In this document: piece by piece, positions 1 to 5,551 of the stretch
Numbering within the stretch: position 1 is the first letter of the stretch
Layout: each line of letters starts with the position of its first letter
Assembly (NCBI GenBank): GCA_001723765.1
Contig: MAYW01000025.1
Location: 1-40,925, forward strand
Direction of reading: 5' to 3'
Length of the DNA stretch: 40,925 bases
DNA from: Candidatus Scalindua rubra
Lineage (GTDB): Bacteria > Planctomycetota > Brocadiia > Brocadiales > Scalinduaceae
Program-made: the position numbers and the translations under genes
Notes under the pieces: generated by a model
Databases searched by the model: none
Told to the model about the DNA's origin: nothing
Seen by the model: the letters and a program-made list of their open reading frames with translations, nothing else

Positions 1-227
1 AAATTTCTTACTCCGCTCACTAAGTTACATTAAGGTATTGAAACTTCCTGTTTCATTCATCCAATCAATTATACCCCGCCCTTTCAGCACACTTCATGCC
101 CATTTAAAAAAACTAAATGTTCATTCTGCGTGCATTATTATTTATAAAACTGTATCGAAAACATCCCTGTTTTCTCTCATTCATATCCCTCCCATTTAAT
201 ATTTTAATAAAGAGTGTTCGCATAACA

Positions 228-260
228 AGTCCCGCTCTTTCTTGTAATATGAGCGGGACT
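228..260. terminator. Perfect 10-bp hairpin, terminator-like
   Basis: AGTCCCGCTC at 228-237 pairs perfectly with GAGCGGGACT at 251-260 around a 13-base loop. A T-rich run begins about 18 bases later, further than in a classical intrinsic terminator. It may be a terminator for a gene left of the window or a REP-type palindrome. Confidence 0.35.
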
Positions 261-596
261 GAGCGCATCTCACTTATTTATTTTTTTCTTCCCTCTCCAG
301 TATCAGTAAGAGAGGAAAGAAAAATAATGTTTCTTTTAAACCAATATCATTATCAACTTTTACTTGCCTATTGCTTGTTAGATTTTTTGATTAAATACAA
401 TATTTAGTACCTTATTTTTGCGATCCTATTACATGTATACAAGATATTGTACTTAAATATTCCAATTGGCAGGTCAAGCTATTTCTTTAATTCTCATTAC
501 ACGTTCAAAACGTTTATCGACATGGCCATTAAAGTCAAAGAGGTCGTTAAGTGGCTTGTATATCAGAGGCATGGCCTTTTTTTGGGCGATGCTCCA

Positions 597-830
597 GGGA
601 TCGATCATGTGGCTTTTTCACTGCCACACACTAAAAAACCTACGAATGATTAAAAGAAACTCCAATATATGGCTTTACAGAATCTATTCTGAGGCCTTTA
701 AATCGATCTTGCCATACCAAAAGTATGATGATAGTTCCATATTGTACTGAGAGCGTGAACAGCTAACCGTCAATAGCGCCAGCACGGACATTCCAGGGGA
801 TCCATTTGCATTTGCAAATTGGGTAAGTGT
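597..830. repeat. Degenerate repeat, copy 1
   Basis: This stretch aligns by eye with 1730-1965. Shared blocks include GAATGATTAAA, GGCTTTACAGAATC, AAATCG.CTTGCCATA and GTCAATAG. Read on the minus strand both copies keep the same protein pattern, WQxRFxxLxIDSVKPxxGVS, with mostly synonymous differences, so the ancestor was probably coding. This copy carries stops. The family was not recognised; a transposase remnant is possible. Confidence 0.5.
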
Positions 831-908
831 TAACCGCATTAAGAAGGAATTACCCTTAAGGGAAAAAGCGGAGGATGTGGGGGATCCCTCCGCCGTAATG
901 GAATTACC

Positions 909-1016
909 TTAAGGGAATAGTTTGAGGATTGTAACGGCAATGCCTACCGTGCCAACGATTATTCCGAATATTTTGATTAGCAGGTCTTTTTGAGAGTTTG
1001 CCAAATCTGCCTCTAT
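909..1016 (-). pseudogene. C-terminal remnant of a DUF1640/CCDC90-like membrane protein
   Basis: On the minus strand an open stretch of about 36 codons ends at TAA (909-911). It reads EADLANSQKDLLIK, then a hydrophobic segment IFGIIVGTVGIAVTILKLF. This resembles the end of DUF1640 coiled-coil proteins, which finish with an ESSRKDLIIKLG-like stretch and one membrane helix. A stop lies immediately upstream in frame and there is no start codon, so only the tail survives. Family assignment rests on pattern memory only. Confidence 0.4.
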
Positions 1017-1250
1017 TTAAATACCAGTAATTCACGAGGAAATCAGGTTTAAGTTTAATAGCTTCTCAGAGAAGAATCGGAAGATTAGTTGAGGGTTACG
1101 ATGCCTTCATATCTTTCTTATTTTTCATTGGCTTCACAAGATGGAAATACAATATATTGATATTTTACGTGTTAAAAGAGGCGAAATAATTCCTTAATTT
1201 CTAAGATATCCAGACACTCAAAAAAACCTGAAAAGTGGTAAATAATATAC

Positions 1251-1278
1251 TTGACAATTTACTAACGATTACTATACT
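1251..1278 (+). promoter_or_regulatory. Near-consensus promoter, likely leaderless
   Basis: TTGACA (1251-1256), 16 bases, then TATACT (1273-1278). The ATG of the HTH gene is at 1285, about where transcription should begin, so the transcript would be leaderless. No ribosome site precedes the ATG, which fits. Confidence 0.7.
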
Positions 1279-1284
1279 TAAATC

Positions 1285-1497
1285 ATGAGCAAATTCGATA
1301 AATATATGTCAGTAACAGAAGCAGCTAAGAAGTTGGGTATAAACAGGCAAGCAGTTTATGAGGCAATAAAACGTGGTAATATTGGGTGTATCAAGGTGGG
1401 TAACATGACGCTTGTCAAGACCGTGTCTGTGGAGAAATACAAGGTAAATGAGAAGTGCAAACAGGCAGGTTTCAAGAGTAAGGATGCTAGACAATAA
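1285..1497 (+). CDS. Excisionase-type HTH DNA-binding protein (70 aa)
   Basis: A small DNA-binding protein of the MerR-like excisionase (HTH_17) type. Residues 7-50 read as a winged helix-turn-helix: MSVTEAAKKLGINRQAVYEA for the first helices, followed by the wing IGCIKVGNMTLV and a short basic tail. Such proteins regulate integrase promoters or steer recombination toward excision. It lies 0.7 kb upstream of integrase 1 and is one of three HTH proteins of this class in the element (others at 3833 and 12206). Start chosen because the ATG sits just downstream of a strong promoter. Exact role, Xis or repressor, cannot be told from sequence. Confidence 0.75.
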   Translation: MSKFDKYMSVTEAAKKLGINRQAVYEAIKRGNIGCIKVGNMTLVKTVSVEKYKVNEKCKQAGFKSKDARQ

Positions 1498-1501
1498 TCC
1501 A

Positions 1502-1535
1502 ACGTCTGATAATATCCGTTATGTTATGTTCAGAC
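1502..1535. repeat. Inverted repeat after the HTH gene
   Basis: ACGTCTGA at 1502-1509 pairs with TCAGACGT at 1528-1535 around an 18-base loop, just past the HTH gene stop. It could end transcription or bind the neighbouring regulator. There is no immediate T-run. Confidence 0.35.
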
Positions 1536-1729
1536 GTGATATTATTGTCTTATCTCTTTACACGCCATATACTTACACAGGTATACAATATATTGTATAG
1601 TTGCAAATTATCACGCTGAATTCAATGATACAATATATGGTTAATACGGATCATATCTTTGCCTTAATAAAAGCCTATCTTCCCTCTTTAATCGTCTCTC
1701 ACTTGTGCTATGACATTGCAGTATGCTTA

Positions 1730-1965
1730 ATTAGCCAGCCATATTCACTATAACACACCAAAAACTATGAATGATTAAAGAAACTCCCATAAACGGCTTT
1801 ACAGAATCGATTTTGAGGCGTTCAAATCGGCCTTGCCATATCACAAAGCATGTTGAGAGATCCGTATTGTGCGGAGAACTTGAACAGCCTATCGTCAATA
1901 GTACCTGCCTGGGTAATCCCAAGCATCCATTTAGCCAATATTATTTAAGACTTGATAGGAAAATG
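1730..1965. repeat. Degenerate repeat, copy 2
   Basis: Second copy of the repeat at 597-830. The minus-strand frame is open here for about 63 codons and reads WQGRFERLKIDSVKPFMGVS, the better preserved version of the shared pattern. The two direct copies bracket the DUF1640-like remnant and the first HTH gene. No start context is seen, so it is treated as a decayed coding repeat and not as a gene. Confidence 0.5.
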
Positions 1966-2027
1966 AGGATTAAGCCACTGTATTATTCACTTACAAGAAA
2001 CTTCAGTGAAAAAAATTCATTTTGTTA

Positions 2028-2055
2028 TTGACAATTAGTATTACATAGTTATACT
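2028..2055 (+). promoter_or_regulatory. Near-consensus promoter, likely leaderless
   Basis: TTGACA (2028-2033), 16-base spacer, TATACT (2050-2055). The ATG of the ribbon-helix-helix gene is at 2063, so the message would have almost no leader. Same architecture and the same TTGACAATT start as the promoter at 1251. Confidence 0.7.
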
Positions 2056-2062
2056 TCGTAAT

Positions 2063-2203
2063 ATGGTACAAGATGAAACTATAGTTATTAAGATCGATAA
2101 ACATAAAAAGGAAAAGCTGAAAAAGCTCGCTGCTAAGGAGAATAGAACTTTATCAGGTTACATAAAGAATATCTTGGATGAGGTGTTAAAGAAGAAACTG
2201 TAA
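2063..2203 (+). CDS. Ribbon-helix-helix DNA-binding protein (46 aa)
   Basis: A 46-residue protein with the plan of an Arc/CopG ribbon-helix-helix regulator: a short strand, ETIVIKIDKH, then a lysine-rich helix with KLKKLAAKENRTLSGYI and a second helix ending in LKKKL. The strand would form the dimer ribbon that reads the DNA groove. It starts 8 bases after a strong -10 box and stops 15 bases before the open frame of integrase 1, so the two are probably co-transcribed and this protein may autoregulate the recombinase operon. Confidence 0.7.
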   Translation: MVQDETIVIKIDKHKKEKLKKLAAKENRTLSGYIKNILDEVLKKKL

Positions 2204-2218
2204 TATTTTTTTATCTAT

Positions 2219-2905
2219 ATGGTATTACTATGTATTATGTTGTATTACTATTTGCAACTTTTAAAAAGGAGGTGTAAGATAAAGAAAAAACGAGAATCAG
2301 AATTTTTAACGGAGGAGGAAATCAAGGCTATCCTTCGCGTGCCAGACCGAAGGTCTTTGAGGGGTAAGAGGGATTATGCCCTTTTGCTCTTAATGCTTTC
2401 CACGGGGTTAAGAAAGGCTGAGGTTTGCGGCCTTAAGCAGCAGGACGTTACTATATATAGAAACCAGCCGGTTGTTGACGTAATAGGAAAGGGTGGCAGG
2501 CATAGGCGTGTGGCCCTTAATGGTGATGTTGTTGAGGCAGTCAATGATTATCGGAGGTCTTTAAATAGGATGCAGGATCTTAGTACTAAATGCCCGAATA
2601 ATAACGCACCGGAAAAACACCTTTTCTATACCCTGGGAGAGCGAGGAAATTGTGAGATAGTACCACTTACACACAAGGCCGTAGACTGTCTTTTAAGGAG
2701 GGTCAAGAAGGCAGCTCTTATTAACAAGCGTATAACACCCCACTCCACAAGGCACACCTTTGCTACAGCACTCTTAGATAAAGGCGTTGACCTCAAAACC
2801 GTACAGGAGCTTATGGGGCATAGCCATATTAGAACCACAGAGAGGTACTTGCATACCTCGGATGAGAAAAAGATGGATGCCGTTTCGCGTCTTCAATTTA
2901 TTTAA
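2219..2905 (+). CDS. Tyrosine recombinase 1, catalytic domain only
   Basis: A XerC/D-type site-specific recombinase. All catalytic residues are visible: R65 (TGLRKAEV), K91 (GKGGRHR), H175-R178 (HSTRHTF), H201 (GHSH) and the nucleophile Y210 (RYLHT). At 228 residues it lacks the usual N-terminal core-binding domain, so it is shorter than normal Xer proteins of about 300. The first 20 residues are hydrophobic and look unlike a recombinase. A strong AAGGAGG lies at 2266-2272, six bases before an in-frame ATA at 2279, so translation may really begin at that rare codon. A stem-loop terminator follows. Likely role: integration, excision or multimer resolution of the element. Confidence 0.85.
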   Translation: MVLLCIMLYYYLQLLKRRCKIKKKRESEFLTEEEIKAILRVPDRRSLRGKRDYALLLLMLSTGLRKAEVCGLKQQDVTIYRNQPVVDVIGKGGRHRRVALNGDVVEAVNDYRRSLNRMQDLSTKCPNNNAPEKHLFYTLGERGNCEIVPLTHKAVDCLLRRVKKAALINKRITPHSTRHTFATALLDKGVDLKTVQELMGHSHIRTTERYLHTSDEKKMDAVSRLQFI

Positions 2906-2910
2906 TGTCT

Positions 2911-2936
2911 TGGTGCCTTTATGGCATCAACTTTTT
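2911..2936 (+). terminator. Rho-independent terminator after integrase 1
   Basis: TGGTGCC, loop TTTAT, then GGCATCA (one G-U pair), followed by ACTTTTT. It starts six bases after the integrase 1 stop and precedes the ribosome site of the next gene. Confidence 0.65.
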
Positions 2937-2953
2937 ATTGAAAGGAGTATATT

Positions 2954-3436
2954 ATGTCAAGAGAAGAAGCAGATATTTTTGCTATATATGATGAGTTGCA
3001 TTTGCATTCATTTGCTCTAAAGGCATTTGGAGCTTTATTAAATTCTTCTGATCTTTGGAGTCTTGCAGATGAAGATTTGGCAAGTAGGCTTAAGTCGGAT
3101 AATTTTGAGGCATCAAATTTGAGAGCAGGGTTACAACAGATAATAGAGCTTTATCTTGCTCAACAGGAGAAGATCCTTAATGAAGGTATAGAGAATATGG
3201 ATGGGGGAGATGACTGGTTTATCAAAAGGGTAAGGAACATAATTAGCATGGAGAAGGAAGGTTCATTCTTATCAAAAAAAGGAGCTATAAATGAGCTAAG
3301 GGGTGCTATTGTATTCATGGATGTTGTCATAAATAGGAATGGCGATGGCAGGGAAAAGAACATAGCAGTTGAATTAAGGGATGAATGTTTGAAAAAGATT
3401 GAGATACTACAGGGCAAAAAGCCGGTAGCGGCATGA
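2954..3436 (+). CDS. Hypothetical element protein (160 aa)
   Basis: Function not recognised. A good ribosome site, GAAAGGAG, precedes the ATG. The protein is mostly helical and charged, with no signal peptide or membrane segment: an N-terminal region MSREEADIFAIYDELHLHS, a middle helix ending LYLAQQEKILNEGIENM, and a lysine-rich end KKIEILQGKKPVAA. It follows the terminator of integrase 1 and precedes a small cysteine-rich gene. Its setting suggests an accessory mobile-element protein; nothing in the sequence ties it to a known family. Confidence 0.6.
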   Translation: MSREEADIFAIYDELHLHSFALKAFGALLNSSDLWSLADEDLASRLKSDNFEASNLRAGLQQIIELYLAQQEKILNEGIENMDGGDDWFIKRVRNIISMEKEGSFLSKKGAINELRGAIVFMDVVINRNGDGREKNIAVELRDECLKKIEILQGKKPVAA

Positions 3437-3493
3437 TTTGTTTGTTTAATCGTAATTTATACGGAGAGTATTTATGTCAAAGAAAGGATATAG

Positions 3494-3721
3494 ATGTCAG
3501 GAAAAAATAGAAATATATATAGCCTATGCAATAAGCAATTAGCTCTACTGGATGTTAGGCATTGTGATGAATGCATAAAAGACCAAAAGGTTTTTTGTCC
3601 TCGTGATACTGACGGTACTTGCGACCACTGTGGCAAATCTTTGTGCGCATACCATCTCATTGAGCATTGGCGTAAAGTACATTGCATCGCACTGGATAAT
3701 GAACATTGTAGTAAAGCCTAA
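3494..3721 (+). CDS. Small zinc-binding protein, family copy 1 (75 aa)
   Basis: A cysteine- and histidine-rich protein, no known family assigned. The core reads HCDECI, then VFCPRD, CDHC, CAYHLIEH, CIA and EHC, enough ligands for two zinc ions in a treble-clef or B-box-like fold. The protein at 11827 keeps the same ordered pattern, so this is a small paralogous family within the element. AAGGA lies six bases before the ATG. A 22-codon frame from 3475, with its own GGAGAG, overlaps the start in another frame and may be a leader peptide or trace of an older start. Zinc binding is inferred; possible roles are DNA binding or protein contact. Confidence 0.65.
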   Translation: MSGKNRNIYSLCNKQLALLDVRHCDECIKDQKVFCPRDTDGTCDHCGKSLCAYHLIEHWRKVHCIALDNEHCSKA

Positions 3722-3762
3722 AATGTAGCTAGATGTGTTACTAAAAAAATTAAAAATTACTA

Positions 3763-3790
3763 TTGACAATTATAGAATGGTAATTATAAT
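3763..3790 (+). promoter_or_regulatory. Consensus-like promoter
   Basis: TTGACA (3763-3768), 16 bases, TATAAT (3785-3790), both boxes perfect. It drives the HTH gene at 3833, leaving a leader of about 35 bases. It shares the TTGACAATT start with the promoters at 1251 and 2028. Confidence 0.75.
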
Positions 3791-3832
3791 GACGTAAAAC
3801 ATAGTAAAATAAAGTAAACAAATCAAATTATC

Positions 3833-4798
3833 ATGTCAAATGAAAATAAGTATATGACTGTTGACGAAGTTGCTAGTTACTTGGGTTTTAAGAAGCAAAC
3901 AGTTTACAACAAGGTTCACGAAAAAGGAATTCCTTTCCACAAGATAGGCCCTAAATCTGTTCGGTTTAAAAAAGACGAAATTGACAAGTGGATTGAATCA
4001 TTAAAGAAAAAGGAACGTAAATACGTAAAAAAGGGCAATAAATATTACCTAAAAATAGAAGATGGTCCCAATGAACGTGACTTAACAAGTGACGATGAGC
4101 TTTTTAATGACGTTAAAAGAGAAATCAATGGTAGTTGGGATATTATTATTAGTGAATCGCCTCGGTATGCTCGGTATGTAGGCAGGCTGATTTTTGATAA
4201 AGAAGACTTAAAATTTGCCAAACTTATTTTAAAGAAAAAGTTAGTATATCCTCGACTTATAAAGGGTGGAGTACCTGTTTACGAATTTCTTGATTCAGGT
4301 ACTATGCAAAGCTACTTGAAAATACTAAAAGCTTTCAACGGCAAATTAAACATCGAATCATTACGATTACTTAAAACACGACTAATTGATAATGTAAAAG
4401 AGGATATTTACTCACCTGATAATGATTTAGAAGATGACAAAGCTTATAAAGGTTTTATGATAAATGACATTTCTGATGAGATATTAAATGAGCTTTGTAA
4501 CATCGTTGTATTCTTTACTTATGGAAGTAAAAGAACTAATCAAAAATATACGGCATATGCTAACAGGTACTTTGACAAAGAAACATTCCTGTCTTTATAT
4601 GTTGATGGATATTGTTATTTTGTAAATTATTCTTTTGGTGACGATTCTAATTATTTATTGAAAGACAAAAAAATAGAAGAACTTACTTCAAATCAAATTG
4701 AATACGGTTTAAAGATCAAACTTTTCACTCCTTCTGAGGTGAAAAAAGCTCTTAATCAAAAGATAATAGATATGGATGGCGAATTAAAAAAAGCTTAA
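3833..4798 (+). CDS. HTH-domain protein with long unknown C-terminal domain (321 aa)
   Basis: Residues 7-60 form an excisionase-type HTH: MTVDEVASYLGFKKQTVYNK, then the wing IPFHKIGPKSVRFKKDEIDKWI. The rest, about 250 residues, is not recognised. It is rich in lysine, aspartate and tyrosine and looks like a folded alpha/beta domain with no membrane segment. The HTH is closest within the window to that of the 12206 protein. It follows a consensus promoter and heads the row of small genes leading to the replication protein, so it may regulate replication or bind the origin. The C-terminal domain deserves a structure-based search. Confidence 0.7.
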   Translation: MSNENKYMTVDEVASYLGFKKQTVYNKVHEKGIPFHKIGPKSVRFKKDEIDKWIESLKKKERKYVKKGNKYYLKIEDGPNERDLTSDDELFNDVKREINGSWDIIISESPRYARYVGRLIFDKEDLKFAKLILKKKLVYPRLIKGGVPVYEFLDSGTMQSYLKILKAFNGKLNIESLRLLKTRLIDNVKEDIYSPDNDLEDDKAYKGFMINDISDEILNELCNIVVFFTYGSKRTNQKYTAYANRYFDKETFLSLYVDGYCYFVNYSFGDDSNYLLKDKKIEELTSNQIEYGLKIKLFTPSEVKKALNQKIIDMDGELKKA

Positions 4799-4827
4799 AA
4801 CAATAATCAAAAAAGCAAGGAGCTAAA

Positions 4828-5073
4828 ATGAATTCAAACATCTTGCTCATAGATAAAAATTCTCATAAGCCGGTCAGAGAAAGTGATTTGGTAGTAGCTA
4901 ATGGGGAACATTGTCCTGTTTGTAGCACTAAGATAGAAACAATCAATGAACGTGTTGTAATTGCGAATCATAGTAGATTATTGTGTTGGATCAAGGAGAC
5001 AGGACAGGTAATCAAGAAATGCGAGTGCAAAACTTGGCTAAGATTGCCATACAAACTAGCAAAGATTGCCTAA
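4828..5073 (+). CDS. Small zinc-ribbon-like protein (81 aa)
   Basis: Function unknown. Two cysteine pairs, HCPVC near residue 30 and KCEC near residue 70, are spaced as in a zinc ribbon. The ribosome site AAGGAG precedes the ATG and the gene starts 29 bases after the HTH gene, suggesting one transcript. No membrane segment or signal peptide. Possible roles are nucleic-acid binding or an adaptor. Confidence 0.6.
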   Translation: MNSNILLIDKNSHKPVRESDLVVANGEHCPVCSTKIETINERVVIANHSRLLCWIKETGQVIKKCECKTWLRLPYKLAKIA

Positions 5074-5118
5074 CGGTCAAGATCAGATACCATACGCTTT
5101 TGCGGTTAGCTGTATTAG

Positions 5119-5407
5119 TTTGATATATTCTAAAATACGGACAGGGAGGTAACATGAAAATAAAAGTTGAGGTAGGTAAGTTAGTGTCAGATGGTAATTT
5201 TAATAATGATAGTTTCAAGGCAAGTGTAGAATTTGAATGCAATCCAGGTAACTATGGCGAATTGTCATCAAAATTCGACAATGCCTTTGCAATAGTAAAT
5301 GCAAAGATAAGACAGCAAGTAGCAAATGCCATAACAAACAAGACGCCTGCTAACTTTGATGACAATGATATCCCTTTTTAAAAACAAGTATTTTAGAATA
5401 TATCAAA
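5119..5407. repeat. Perfect 20-bp inverted repeat around the SSB-tail gene
   Basis: The 20 bases at 5119-5138 (TTTGATATATTCTAAAATAC) are exactly the reverse complement of 5388-5407. They enclose only the 75-codon gene at 5154-5381, with one arm just before its ribosome site and the other just after its stop. The arms are very AT-rich. They could be paired binding sites for a replication or regulatory protein, or the ends of a small mobile cassette. Confidence 0.7.
5154..5381 (+). CDS. Small protein with SSB-like acidic C-terminal tip (75 aa)
   Basis: A 75-residue protein ending in NFDDNDIPF, nearly the DFDDDIPF tip by which bacterial single-stranded DNA-binding protein recruits replication and repair enzymes. 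The body is too short for a usual OB-fold SSB (about 110 residues before the linker) but has alternating strands, KIKVEVGKLV and SFKASVEFEC, followed by one helix, so a minimal OB-like or unrelated fold is possible. Strong ribosome site GGGAGGT. It precedes the primase-helicase gene, which fits a replication accessory role. Inference: it binds single strands or mimics the SSB tail to recruit host factors. Confidence 0.6.
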   Translation: MKIKVEVGKLVSDGNFNNDSFKASVEFECNPGNYGELSSKFDNAFAIVNAKIRQQVANAITNKTPANFDDNDIPF

Positions 5408-5456
5408 AAAGTAAAAGCAAAAACCAGCCCAAAAGGTAAAATCTATATAAAAAGGT

Positions 5457-5524
5457 AAAGCCAGGGTCAAGGAAAGACATACAGTAAGTCTTCTGTATAT
5501 CCTTTCATGATTCTGGCTTTTTTT
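5457..5524 (+). terminator. Long two-part stem-loop with T-run
   Basis: AAAGCCAG (5457) pairs with CTGGCTTT (5513-5520). Inside it GAAAG pairs with CTTTC and ATACAG with CTGTAT, leaving an 8-base loop. TTTT follows. It sits between the SSB-tail gene and the replication gene. It can act as a terminator or attenuator of replication gene expression; a small structured RNA is an alternative. Confidence 0.65.
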
Positions 5525-5551
5525 GTTTGATAAATTTTTAACAAGCTTCCT

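Larger units (their letters stand above)
1..1284. other. Non-coding / decayed stretch at left edge
   Basis: No convincing intact gene is seen in the first 1.28 kb. The open frames here lack ribosome sites and family resemblance. The stretch holds a perfect hairpin at 228-260, one copy of a degenerate repeat at about 597-830, a short repeated motif GGAATTACCTTAAGGG-like at 845 and 900, the tail of a DUF1640-like gene on the minus strand, and a strong promoter at its right end. It reads as the eroded flank of a mobile element. Confidence 0.6.

Noticed and set aside
117-407. Open frame of 96 codons at the left edge
   Set aside because: No ribosome site, a composition rich in Phe, Leu and Ile typical of AT-rich non-coding DNA, and it runs across the hairpin at 228-260.
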